A DNA stretch of 64,000 nucleotides from Clostridium beijerinckii HUN142. GTDB lineage: Bacteria; Bacillota; Clostridia; Clostridiales; Clostridiaceae. Each line of letters begins with the position of its first letter. Positions within the stretch are counted from its first letter, which is position 1. This document shows positions 1-8,948 of the stretch, piece after piece. The translations under genes were made by a program, and so were the position numbers. The stretch is from the NCBI RefSeq assembly GCF_000621745.1, contig NZ_JHXK01000005.1:124001-188000 (forward strand), given 5' to 3'. Under the pieces are notes generated by a model. The model had not been told where the DNA came from. It worked only from the letters and a program-made list of their open reading frames with translations, and did not search any database.

Positions 1-1650
1 CATCTCATCGTAATATTTCTTAGTTCTGTGTTCTAAATAAATTGCTTTTTCCAGTACTCTTTGTGCTTCATTATAATTTATATAGCTATACGTATCAGGA
101 AAAGTAACCTCAGGCTTTCTCCATCCGCTCATTTTCGCATAGCTTGTTAATATACTTTCAATTCCATCTAATACATCTTCGCTTCCAGCATTTCCGAATT
201 GCTGCACAATCCACTTCTTTGTATATTCCCTAGTCTTATTTCTTCCATTAGCGCCCCAATTTTCAAAGTCATAGGCCAAATCTAAGAAGTAGGAAACAGG
301 AAATTCATTTGGTTTTAAATCTCCAATATTCGCTATCCATATATCACGTACACCATAATCATAAGCCATAGTCATCTGTTCCCATACTTTTTCAAGAGGA
401 GTTGTATTTACCCATTCATAAGAACGTGGACCTCCATGATAATCAAAATGGTAGTACATTCCCCAGCCTGTCTTACGATTTCGTTCTGCTGCCCCTGGAA
501 GGGTACGTACATTGGCAAAGTTATCATCTGCAAGCATAATTGTAACATCATCTAGCATATCCCAAGATCTTAATCCCTCTGTCTTATCTGTTCCATACCA
601 ATATTTTTCTACTTCCTTATATATAGTAAGCACCTGAGGTGCATCCTCAAGACCTTGTTCTTTTAATAAACGCTTTTGTGTTCTGATGATATCCTTTAAA
701 AGTTCGATGTTTTCTTCTTCAGAACCTTTTAATGCAGAGTCTTGCTCTCCTCTCATACCTATAGTGATTAGACTTTCAAGACCCTTGTTACGCTTAAGCC
801 CATCTTCCCAGAACTTTGTTATCGCAGATGCATTGCTGGAGAAATCCCATATTGGATTTGTACCATATTGACCATTAATATTCTTCCATTCTTCACCTGC
901 TCTAAACATTGGCTCATGATGAGATGTACCCATTACAATACCATATGCATCAGCAAGCTCCGCATTAGCTAAAGGATAGCTTTTACCATTTTCACTAAAT
1001 ACAGCACTCCACATAGCTGGCCACAAAAAGTTTCCTTTTAATCTCAAAATCAACTGGAATACCTTATCATAAAATTCTTCATTAAAATCTCCAAATGCAT
1101 TAGTTACCCATGATCCTAAAGATGGCCATTCATCATTTAAGAAAAAGCCTCTATATTTTACTGATGGTTCTTTAGAAGTAATAGTTAACTCATTTTCTGA
1201 AAAGATTAATTCAGATTTCTTTGCTGGCATAACATCTGCAAAATAAACCCATGGGCTTACTCCAATTAATTCTGAAATACGATAAATACCATAAATTGTT
1301 CCTCTCTTATCACTTCCTACAATAACAATAGCTGTATCAACACCTTCAATGGGCTTTTCAACAACCTGTACCTTATAGCATTCGCGCTTGTCCTTTATTG
1401 AAGATACATCTAGCATTCCTTTAGTAATTAACGAATCAATTATTTCGTTATTTTCTATTGAGCCTGCAATAACTACTGTTTCCTTTAATTCTCTGATATC
1501 TGTTACTACTGTTGGTGTCACTCCAATAACTAAATTAACATCTTCTGCAAAGGAATCTACTACAAGCTTTAAACCTTTATAATCTTTTCCTTTTGAATCT
1601 ATATATATGGTAGATGCTTTTCCTTCTACCGCAATTGTTACGTTTTTCAT
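1..1650 (-). CDS. GH115 xylan alpha-1,2-glucuronidase (3' end cut by window edge)
   Basis: About 550 N-terminal residues are present and the frame runs off the left edge without a stop. The protein opens with a small alpha/beta domain and continues into a (beta/alpha)8-type region with GH115-like signatures (RGFFLNDEWPSLGSW, LRLKGNFLWPAMW, GTSHHEPM, TIGMRGEQD, IMLADDNFANVRTLP). GH115 enzymes remove (4-O-methyl-)glucuronic acid from internal and terminal xylose residues of xylan. No signal peptide is visible, so it probably acts on imported oligosaccharides. ATG 1650 follows an AAGGGGGT ribosome binding site. It lies 82 bases after the ABC exporter pair and is probably co-transcribed with it. 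Family assignment is from recognised sequence patterns; the missing C-terminus cannot be judged. Confidence 0.9.
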   Translation of the reverse strand, partial: MKNVTIAVEGKASTIYIDSKGKDYKGLKLVVDSFAEDVNLVIGVTPTVVTDIRELKETVVIAGSIENNEIIDSLITKGMLDVSSIKDKRECYKVQVVEKPIEGVDTAIVIVGSDKRGTIYGIYRISELIGVSPWVYFADVMPAKKSELIFSENELTITSKEPSVKYRGFFLNDEWPSLGSWVTNAFGDFNEEFYDKVFQLILRLKGNFLWPAMWSAVFSENGKSYPLANAELADAYGIVMGTSHHEPMFRAGEEWKNINGQYGTNPIWDFSSNASAITKFWEDGLKRNKGLESLITIGMRGEQDSALKGSEEENIELLKDIIRTQKRLLKEQGLEDAPQVLTIYKEVEKYWYGTDKTEGLRSWDMLDDVTIMLADDNFANVRTLPGAAERNRKTGWGMYYHFDYHGGPRSYEWVNTTPLEKVWEQMTMAYDYGVRDIWIANIGDLKPNEFPVSYFLDLAYDFENWGANGRNKTREYTKKWIVQQFGNAGSEDVLDGIESILTSYAKMSGWRKPEVTFPDTYSYINYNEAQRVLEKAIYLEHRTKKYYDEM

Positions 1651-1732
1651 ATTTCTAATCTTACCCCCTTAATAATTGAATAAATTATTAATGTCTCTTA
1701 TATTTTTAATCTAAAAATGGTGTATATCTAAC

Positions 1733-3496
1733 CTAATTTAAACTATAATATAATCCTTTTAGCTTCATCAGCTCCTCATGAGTTCCTTCTTCAGCAATTG
1801 TATTATTGTCAATATATAGAATCCTATCAGCATTTCTTATAGTGGATAACCTATGTGCTACTATAAATGCTGTTTTATCCTTAAGGATTATATCCATTGC
1901 CTCTTTGATCAAATTCTCAGTCTCTGTATCTATAGAACTTGTTGCTTCATCTAATATAATAACCGCAGGATTTTTAAGAATAATGCGAGCAAAACTTATG
2001 AGTTGTTTTTCCCCTGCTGAAAGTCCTGCACCACGTTCCTCAAATTCTTGATAGAAGCCATCCTTCATTTTATCTATACATCTGTCTGCGAAAATAGTTT
2101 TAGCCGCCTTAATACAGTCTTCATCTGTTGCCTCTGGTCTTCCATATCGTATATTATCTATTACAGTTCCCTTAAATATAAAAGGATCTTGCATCAATAC
2201 TCCAACTTCTCTACGAAGTGACTCAAGCGTAACCTCTCTTACATCAATACCATCTATCTTGACACTACCATTATCTACATCATAAAATCTTGTAATAGTA
2301 TTAATTACTGTTGTTTTACCTGCACCTGTAGGTCCTACTAACGCAATAGTTTCTCCTGGCTTCACATGGAGATTAAAGTTCTTTAGAACATCTACTCCAT
2401 CTTCATATGCAAAAGTTACATTATCAAAATCAACCTGTCCTTTTACATTTATGAGTTCAATTCCGCTATATTTACTTTCAATCTCAACAGGATAATCAAT
2501 TGTATCAAATACCTGCTCTAAGTTAGAACTTACCTGCGCCAATTGTTGTATAATGATAGCAACCTGTGTAAGTGGACCACTGAAAAGACTCATATAGCTG
2601 ATAAAAGCAACTATTGTACCAGCATCAATATTGCTATTGCCTTGAAGTATCAAATATAATGCTGTTCCATACAAACAGAGAGTACCAATGTTCCAAAATA
2701 TTTCAACAGTTGGTGTATTAAGTTCATTTCTCATAACTATCTGCATCCACGTTCTAGCACTGATATCATGAACTTCCATATATATTTTTTCATTCATATC
2801 AATTCTGTTATAGTTCTTAACTATTTTTTCGCCCATAATTGATTCCACAAGAAATGCTGTTCTATTTGAAAGCCTTGCTCTGTGATATGCAAACAGCTTC
2901 CTTATTGAATACCTAAGTCCGAAGACACATATCATCATTGGAATAACTGCTCCAAAAACTATAGCTGTAAGCTGAGGACTTATTGCAAGCATAAAAATAG
3001 TAACAACTACTATTTTTACTATATAAATAAGAAATAACAGCAAATTGTTAGTAAAAAAGTTAGCAAGATCATTAATATAATCAGTAACACGTACAACTAT
3101 CTTTCCATCAGGTCTTGAATCAAAGTAGTCAAATGACAGCTGTTGAAGTTTATAAAATATGTCCTTCCTTATTTTCGCAATTATGTTATGCCCCGTCTTA
3201 CCCATAAGTCTTTGATGAGCAAACGTAATTCCTATTTCAATAGCTGCGAGTACCAGAAACCCAGCAACTATAAGCACCAGTTCCCCATACTCCTTAGCTA
3301 TAACTGTATGATTAATAATATATCTAAGTAATAATGGCGCCATCATTGATACTGCCGCTGAAATAAGCATCAAAAAACCTACTAGTATAAAAATATTTTT
3401 ATACGGAAGGATATACCGTATAACTCTTCTAAACTGCTTGATATCCAATTTCTTTTCTATAATTTCATCCTGAAAATACGTATTTCTCTGTGCCAT
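1733..3496 (-). CDS. ABC exporter half-transporter, consensus-site subunit
   Basis: Fused membrane domain (six predicted helices, residues ~20-310) and nucleotide-binding domain. Residue numbers count from ATG 3496: Walker A GPTGAGKTT from 388, signature LSAGEKQ near 492, Walker B ending in catalytic Glu (VIILDEATSS, E517), and switch His in AHRLST (548). An upstream in-frame GTG at 3514 is less likely, because a GAGGTGGG ribosome binding site sits just before ATG 3496, one base after the stop of the preceding gene. It pairs with the adjacent half-transporter, whose catalytic Glu is replaced, as in heterodimeric exporters of the BmrCD/TM287-288 type. Substrate unknown. Its place between an esterase and GH115 in a xylan locus suggests a role tied to xylan growth, but this is inference. 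Confidence 0.93.
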   Translation of the reverse strand: MAQRNTYFQDEIIEKKLDIKQFRRVIRYILPYKNIFILVGFLMLISAAVSMMAPLLLRYIINHTVIAKEYGELVLIVAGFLVLAAIEIGITFAHQRLMGKTGHNIIAKIRKDIFYKLQQLSFDYFDSRPDGKIVVRVTDYINDLANFFTNNLLLFLIYIVKIVVVTIFMLAISPQLTAIVFGAVIPMMICVFGLRYSIRKLFAYHRARLSNRTAFLVESIMGEKIVKNYNRIDMNEKIYMEVHDISARTWMQIVMRNELNTPTVEIFWNIGTLCLYGTALYLILQGNSNIDAGTIVAFISYMSLFSGPLTQVAIIIQQLAQVSSNLEQVFDTIDYPVEIESKYSGIELINVKGQVDFDNVTFAYEDGVDVLKNFNLHVKPGETIALVGPTGAGKTTVINTITRFYDVDNGSVKIDGIDVREVTLESLRREVGVLMQDPFIFKGTVIDNIRYGRPEATDEDCIKAAKTIFADRCIDKMKDGFYQEFEERGAGLSAGEKQLISFARIILKNPAVIILDEATSSIDTETENLIKEAMDIILKDKTAFIVAHRLSTIRNADRILYIDNNTIAEEGTHEELMKLKGLYYSLN

Positions 3497-3497
3497 C

Positions 3498-5324
3498 TTA
3501 TCTTCCCACCTCACCTGCTGCTAGAGCATCAAAGTCGATAACTGATTTTCTCTGAGCTTCTTGAATTTTATATACCTTTGCAAAATGACCTCCAAGTCTC
3601 ATAAGCTCCTCAAAGGTTCCTCTCTCTGCAATCATACCATCTTGCATATAAATTATTTCATCACAATCAATCACTGAAGACATCCTGTGGGCAGAAATAA
3701 GAATAGTTTTATTTGGATAATGCTTTTTAATATCTGAAAGAAGTCTCTTCTCTGTATCGACATCTAGGGCACTTGTTGAATCGTCAAGTATAAGTACAGG
3801 AGAATCTTTGAGAAGTGCTCTAGCTATAGAAACCCTCTGCTTTTGTCCCCCTGAAATACCCATTCCTTTCTCTCCCACAATTGTTTCATAGCCTACTGGA
3901 AGCTTTTTAACAAAACTGTGTGCTTGAGCATGTTTTGCTGCTTTTATTACCCTTTCTTTTTCAATTTCAGGCTCAGCATATGCTATATTAGAATCAATAG
4001 TGTTAGAGAAAAGAAATACTTCTTGAAATACATACGAAAAGTTACTTCTAATAGATTTAAGTGAATAGTCTCTTATATCGTTTCCATTTATCTCGATGGT
4101 TCCATCTGTTAGGTCATGGATACGCACTAAGGACTCTAAAAGTACACTTTTACCGCTTCCTGTTCCCCCTACAATACCAACCTTCTTGCCATATGGAATA
4201 TGAAGGCTGACACCTTTAAGTACCTCATTTTCCTCCATGGTAAGGTATGCATTCTTGATATAGATGTTAGGTACGCTACTTATTTTTAAATTTGCCTTAC
4301 CATCTATTATTTTAGATTCGCAGTTAATGAAATTCATCATTTTTTGTCCCGAAACAAACTGCTGCTGCATTTGGAACAAAGTGCTATTGATCTGTGATAT
4401 ATGATCCATTATTTTAAGTACATAGTTAGAACATGCAACAAGGTATCCTACCATCATATAACCTTTTATAACAAGAATTGTGCTGACTGTAATAGTCCCG
4501 ATATAGGATATCTGCTTAATTGAACTAAATATAACTTCAAACTTAGTAGATAAATTAATTTGACTGATATAAGAATTTTTCATTTTCTCGTTGGACTTAT
4601 CAAATTTTCTCTTTTCAAGCTCCTCATTAGTAAAAGAACGAACCAAACGTACCGCCTCAATATTCTCCTGAACATTCAAACTCATCTCGCTATTACTCTT
4701 TCTTATATTGCTGTAATTAGCCTTTGCTGCATTTTTAAAATTCTGCAATGCAATAACAAAAATCGGCATCATAATTAACGGAATAGCAATAAGGCTTATG
4801 TTAATACTTGATAACAAAAATATACAAGTAATGAGTACAAATATGCTATCTAGTATATTAGGAATCATTCTACAAAAAAGCTCCTTATACATGATGGTAT
4901 CAAAATTCATAGTCGTTAATAATTCGCCAGTGTTATACTTGGAAATAGATTCACTATCCAACTCCATGAGTTTACGAAAAGTAATCACTCTTAAGTCCCT
5001 CTCCAAATTGAGACCAAGACGTTGATTAGTGGTATTCTTAATATAAATAAGAATTATCCTTGCAAGAAGAAAGACTATAAACACAGTTGCTAAACTGAAA
5101 AAAAGCTTTATTGAATGAACCTCACCATATTTTCCATTAAGTACAAATGAAAATACCCCATTATTTGCAGGCTTATTATCACATATAACATAATCAATAA
5201 ACATTTCTGAAAATATAGGAATCATTAGATCTGCAACTATAGCTGCATAACTGATAAGCTGTATAATAATAGCTCCTACCAAATTTCTTTTCCAATATTT
5301 AAAACCAAACTTTAATACTTCCAT
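3498..5324 (-). CDS. ABC exporter half-transporter, degenerate-site subunit
   Basis: 608 aa, six predicted membrane helices then a nucleotide-binding domain: Walker A GGTGSGKS from 386, signature ISGGQKQ near 490, Walker B VLILDDSTS with Asp (D515) where a catalytic Glu is usual, and SAHRMSS at the switch His. The E-to-D change in one partner and the intact Glu in the other is the asymmetric pattern of heterodimeric exporters. The stop codon is one base from the partner's ATG, so the two are translationally coupled. The start has only a weak AAAAGAGTG ribosome binding site. Transcription probably begins about 410 bases upstream, near the conserved box at 5737. Substrate unknown. Confidence 0.93.
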   Translation of the reverse strand: MEVLKFGFKYWKRNLVGAIIIQLISYAAIVADLMIPIFSEMFIDYVICDNKPANNGVFSFVLNGKYGEVHSIKLFFSLATVFIVFLLARIILIYIKNTTNQRLGLNLERDLRVITFRKLMELDSESISKYNTGELLTTMNFDTIMYKELFCRMIPNILDSIFVLITCIFLLSSINISLIAIPLIMMPIFVIALQNFKNAAKANYSNIRKSNSEMSLNVQENIEAVRLVRSFTNEELEKRKFDKSNEKMKNSYISQINLSTKFEVIFSSIKQISYIGTITVSTILVIKGYMMVGYLVACSNYVLKIMDHISQINSTLFQMQQQFVSGQKMMNFINCESKIIDGKANLKISSVPNIYIKNAYLTMEENEVLKGVSLHIPYGKKVGIVGGTGSGKSVLLESLVRIHDLTDGTIEINGNDIRDYSLKSIRSNFSYVFQEVFLFSNTIDSNIAYAEPEIEKERVIKAAKHAQAHSFVKKLPVGYETIVGEKGMGISGGQKQRVSIARALLKDSPVLILDDSTSALDVDTEKRLLSDIKKHYPNKTILISAHRMSSVIDCDEIIYMQDGMIAERGTFEELMRLGGHFAKVYKIQEAQRKSVIDFDALAAGEVGR

Positions 5325-5355
5325 AAAATCACTCTTTTCTTTATGAATATGCTCC

Positions 5356-5530
5356 TTATTTACTATAATGTTTAAATGAAGTATGGTCTCTCTCTGTTTT
5401 CTTAATATTCTCTATAATTGCTTTTGCTTTAAATTTAATAGTAGGATCATTAATTTCGTTTGATAAATTTGCACTTCATCTCTATTAATTTCTTTTAATC
5501 GAGTCTTTTCTAATATTCAGGCAGAAGGCT
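5356..5530 (-). pseudogene. possible remnant of a protein C-terminus
   Basis: On the minus strand a peptide ending KAKAIIENIKKTERDHTSF...YSK-stop (stop at 5356) reads on naturally from a second frame carrying RLKEINRDEVQIYQT if one frame change near 5460 is allowed. No start codon or ribosome binding site is seen. The charged helical composition looks like decayed coding sequence rather than ordinary AT-rich spacer, but no family is recognised. It lies in the unusually long leader of the ABC exporter operon. Confidence 0.25.
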
Positions 5531-5736
5531 TATCGTTAATAAATTTTCTCAATGCTAATTATATTTTCACCTTTTAATAACAATTAACATCCCTTCTCAA
5601 AATCTATAATCAGGTTTTATACGCCACTATTCTGATAAAATGAATATAGTTCCAATAAATTTTCCTACTTCACATTAAATTACTATTTTACTAAAAACAT
5701 GTCTCCTTAAAATTTACCACTAATTAGAAATTAAAA

Positions 5737-5761
5737 AACCTAACAAATTATATAAAAAACA
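5737..5761 (-). promoter_or_regulatory. conserved upstream box, xylan locus (copy 1)
   Basis: The plus strand reads AACCTAACAAAT followed by TATATAAAAAACA. It is identical at 23 of 25 positions to 28925-28949 upstream of the ABC importer operon. It lies between the SGNH esterase terminator and the ABC exporter/GH115 genes, so it probably belongs to their promoter. A binding site for YesN is proposed by inference. Confidence 0.45.
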
Positions 5762-5817
5762 TTAATAATTATACTTTTTCAATCATTAGTTCATTTTCAA
5801 ATCATAAATTTATACTT

Positions 5818-5856
5818 AAAAAGAGCCGAGCACTAATTTAGCACAACAGCTCTTTT
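5818..5856 (-). terminator. Rho-independent terminator after the SGNH esterase
   Basis: Stem AAAAGAGC/GCTCTTTT with the T run at the minus-strand 3' end, starting 47 bases after the stop at 5903. It separates the esterase from the ABC exporter unit. Confidence 0.75.
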
Positions 5857-5902
5857 AATTTATATTGACATCTCTCAACTTCTTTAAGAAAATTAAAATA
5901 AT

Positions 5903-7618
5903 CTAATTATATCCAAAGCCAAGAATAGTAAAATATTTATCAAAACTATCTTCTGCCATCTTTATTTCTATCCTGTGTTCCATACTGCTTTCCTCTTGGT
6001 ACAAAATAACAGCATTGCAGTGTGTCCATCCTACTACTTTGGGATCTGCTGTTAACACAAACTTACCATCAACATAGACATTTGCCTTACCAAAATCCAT
6101 TCTTCCAGAATCCTTGAATACTAATAGTAAACTTCTGCTACTAACTATTAAACTGAAGCTTTCATTTCCAGATTCAGGTGTATGCATCCAATTGTATGGG
6201 AATACAGGTGTTGGGAATGGATTATCATCCATTTCCACATATTGAAGATCTTCATCTGTTTCTTTAAAACTTCCTTGTTCTATTACTGCACTACATTCAT
6301 TATCCTTCTTATCAATAAGGCGCATCCCTACAAAGGAGTTGCCTATAGCTGGTTCCTTATCTAATGAGACATCCTTCTCATCTAAAGTGCTATTTGCAGT
6401 TTGTTCAAATAAGTATGCAAGACAATCTGCCATTATTGAATGCCCGTCACTTGTAGGATGATAGATGTCATAGAAAAACTGTCTCTTGGTTATAATATTT
6501 CCTTCTTCTTTAGTTAGTTTGAATTGTTCAACTACAGCATCAGATATACTTACCATTGGCAAATCATAAAGCTTTCCAACAGGTGAAAGCCTTTCTTGTA
6601 AATTCCAGTCATTAGCAAATACACTAAATAATAAAATTACTGCCGGCTTATTTTCACTTGAAAGTGTGTTCAAAATCAAACTCTCGTAACATACACCTCT
6701 TGTCTCATCACCTTCATCATTTACTGCAAATTCAACAACTACAATGTCTGGCTTCACCTTTCCGTCTCTAAAAACATCTCTATCATATCTTATCAACCCT
6801 AGCTCAGAAGGTGTCCCACCTACCCCTGCTTTTATAAAATTAATGTTACCGCCTTCATTGCTTCCAAAAAGCTCTTTAAATTTCACATAGGATTTATAGG
6901 CATAACATGCGGTATGAATTGGTTTGGCTCCAGCTCCTTGAGTGATAGACCCACCAATATATGCAATAGTTACATCTTCTCCCCTTTTTGCCTTATCTAT
7001 AGCTGCTTTAAGCCTTCTGTTATTACCAATACTTAAAAGGGATTTTGAAATCATTGAATTATACTTATCACTTTTAAATTCCACTGGTGGATCTATTTCG
7101 ATTTCCGGTACCTTATAACCTTCATTCAAATAAACTTTTACTGTTGCCTCCGCTATTAGTCCTGGTTTTTCAAATTCAAAGGCTATTTTCCCTACTACAT
7201 CATCATCCTTTGACCACTCATAATCTTCAATCTTAAGGATTACCTCAGTTCCATCCTTCTTACAAGGCAGTTTAATTTGAGTTCCACCTCCATATCTGTC
7301 CACTTTTCCATAGTTATGAAATACAAAATCAATATTCCCTGCACCTTCAGATGCTTTTACAGAAACTCCAATACTATGAACCAGTTTGCAGAACCCATCA
7401 TATTCATTTAGCAATGTAAGAATATTTTTATCCTCAACTCCCCCCACAAATTGAGCATCAAAGGCTAGTCTTCCTTCGTCTAAATAAATTTCCTGTGAAG
7501 GTTTTCCATCTAATCGTGCAGTAGCCTCTATAATCTTATCTATCATTATATAAAAACCACTACGCTTTTTTTGTGGATCTTTGGGAGCTTTAGGCCCTGA
7601 CTGTGAATTATTAATCAT
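5903..7618 (-). CDS. SGNH/GDSL-type esterase, probable acetylxylan esterase
   Basis: 571 aa. A beta-rich N-terminal region (~30-190) is followed by an SGNH hydrolase domain: block I YIGGSITQG with nucleophile S224, block III FAVNDEG (N300) and block V DIYHPTSDGH (D384/H387). The two-part layout resembles CE2/CE3-like carbohydrate esterases. Acetyl groups on xylan are a likely target, but the exact substrate cannot be read from sequence. There is no signal peptide, so a cytosolic role on imported oligosaccharides is likely. ATG 7618 has a strong AGGAGGG site. It is probably monocistronic: a terminator follows at 5856-5818, and its own box and cre-like site lie upstream. Confidence 0.85.
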   Translation of the reverse strand: MINNSQSGPKAPKDPQKKRSGFYIMIDKIIEATARLDGKPSQEIYLDEGRLAFDAQFVGGVEDKNILTLLNEYDGFCKLVHSIGVSVKASEGAGNIDFVFHNYGKVDRYGGGTQIKLPCKKDGTEVILKIEDYEWSKDDDVVGKIAFEFEKPGLIAEATVKVYLNEGYKVPEIEIDPPVEFKSDKYNSMISKSLLSIGNNRRLKAAIDKAKRGEDVTIAYIGGSITQGAGAKPIHTACYAYKSYVKFKELFGSNEGGNINFIKAGVGGTPSELGLIRYDRDVFRDGKVKPDIVVVEFAVNDEGDETRGVCYESLILNTLSSENKPAVILLFSVFANDWNLQERLSPVGKLYDLPMVSISDAVVEQFKLTKEEGNIITKRQFFYDIYHPTSDGHSIMADCLAYLFEQTANSTLDEKDVSLDKEPAIGNSFVGMRLIDKKDNECSAVIEQGSFKETDEDLQYVEMDDNPFPTPVFPYNWMHTPESGNESFSLIVSSRSLLLVFKDSGRMDFGKANVYVDGKFVLTADPKVVGWTHCNAVILYQEESSMEHRIEIKMAEDSFDKYFTILGFGYN

Positions 7619-7690
7619 ATTTTTCTATCCCTCCTCTTGAGATAATGTAAAACAGACTGGAAATTTTCCCAGTAGTGTGTTATTATGTTT

Positions 7691-7706
7691 TAGTTTACGT
7701 TTACAA
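7691..7706 (-). promoter_or_regulatory. cre-like site upstream of the SGNH esterase
   Basis: The minus strand reads TTGTAAACGTAAACTA, close to the catabolite-responsive element consensus WTGNAARCGNWWNCA with a mismatch at the end. It lies 73 bases before the start codon. CcpA repression is inferred. Confidence 0.45.
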
Positions 7707-7718
7707 TAAAAAGTATAA

Positions 7719-7734
7719 TTATGATACATCATAA
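7719..7734. promoter_or_regulatory. 16-bp palindrome, possible operator
   Basis: TTATGATACATCATAA is a palindrome with 7-bp arms just upstream of the cre-like site. The core ATGATAC recurs (minus strand) at 8829-8837 in the AraC/GH27 divergent region, so it could be a site for the neighbouring AraC regulator. Weak evidence. Confidence 0.25.
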
Positions 7735-7830
7735 TATTAAAAATAAGCTATACTTATGCGGTCACACTACATAAGTATATTTCACTAAATTAATTCTAAA
7801 ACCATCTTACTAAAATCACTGTCAATTTAA

Positions 7831-7856
7831 AACCTATAAAATTATAGATTTTATCC
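7831..7856 (-). promoter_or_regulatory. conserved upstream box, xylan locus (copy 4, hybrid form)
   Basis: The plus strand carries AACCTA followed by AATTATAGATT. The first part matches the copies at 5737 and 28925; the second matches the copies at 28951 and 34192. It lies about 210-240 bases before the SGNH esterase start, upstream of the cre-like site, which is the same order as at the ABC importer and GH67 promoters. Confidence 0.35.
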
Positions 7857-7914
7857 AAGTTTTTATATATAATTGATTTTCCCTACTAACCATCACCCTT
7901 CTTTCACTTCTAAA

Positions 7915-8757
7915 TCAATTTCTTTCATTACGAAATTGGTATGGTGTAAGCTTTGTATTTTTCTTAAAGCACTTACTAAAATAGTTGCCACAAGAAAATC
8001 CACATTTTAAAGCTATTTCATTTATAGACAACTCTGTGTTGTGAAGCAATTTCATTGCATGTTGCATCCTAATATTTGTAAGATATTTTAATGGATTTAC
8101 TCCTGTTTCCTTAGTAAATTCTCTAGTAAAGTGACTAAGAGAAATTCCTAATCCATCAGCTAATGTGTTAATTCCTTCAAGTTTTGAAAAATCATTTTCC
8201 ATTCTTTCTATGGCTATCCTTGTTCTCATAGAATAATCATCTTGATTATAAGCAACTTTACTACATAACAAGCATAAAAAATGAAAAACTGTTTCACTTC
8301 CTACAAAGGGCTGAATATGCATTCCATTCCTTAAGTTTTCATGAAACTTTAATAAATACTGTATTACACTACTATTTTCAGAAAGTGTTATAATCTTTCC
8401 TGTCTTGTTCACTATCTTATCATAATAGGGCTTTACAGCAGTCCCTTCAAAATGAATATATAATATCTGCCACCCATCCTCATCTAAATCATCTGGACAA
8501 TAATATTTTTCGTCATCTGGAATTTCTACAAAAAACGCCTGTCCTGCCTTAATATTATATTTTTCATCTCCTGTTTCAAAAACTCCATAACCCTTTAAAG
8601 TATATTGAAACAAATATCCCTTTATATCCCTAAGATTATTATCAAAATAATAATCAGAAGTATTCCTCTTTTCAATTCCCATATCCTTCAATTCAAATGG
8701 TGGATTTGGAATTTGGTCAAAAAATACAAAACCATAAGATCCAAATTTATATGACAT
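7915..8757 (-). CDS. AraC-family transcriptional regulator
   Basis: 280 aa. The N-terminal cupin-like sugar-sensing domain (~30-150) includes KGYGVFETGDEKYNIKAGQAFFVEIPD-type beta strands. The C-terminal AraC DNA-binding domain (~180-280) has two helix-turn-helix motifs, ending INEIALKCGFSCGNYFSKCFKK and LTPYQFRNERN. ATG 8757 is preferred to the adjacent TTG 8760 because GAGGTG lies eight bases before it. It is divergent from the GH27 gene and upstream of the SGNH esterase, and probably controls one or both. Confidence 0.9.
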   Translation of the reverse strand: MSYKFGSYGFVFFDQIPNPPFELKDMGIEKRNTSDYYFDNNLRDIKGYLFQYTLKGYGVFETGDEKYNIKAGQAFFVEIPDDEKYYCPDDLDEDGWQILYIHFEGTAVKPYYDKIVNKTGKIITLSENSSVIQYLLKFHENLRNGMHIQPFVGSETVFHFLCLLCSKVAYNQDDYSMRTRIAIERMENDFSKLEGINTLADGLGISLSHFTREFTKETGVNPLKYLTNIRMQHAMKLLHNTELSINEIALKCGFSCGNYFSKCFKKNTKLTPYQFRNERN

Positions 8758-8948
8758 CAAAAATTCACCTCTTTTATCATTTTATCACTCTTGCAGCTTC
8801 AAGAAATGCTGTAATAAACTTAATATAAAGTATCATATTAATATAAAAATGTACAGTATGATTACATCAAAAAAATACGTTATTCATACAAGAGTTTAAT
8901 GGGATACTTAAGTTAATTTATAAATTTTTCATAGAAAGGATTTTTATT

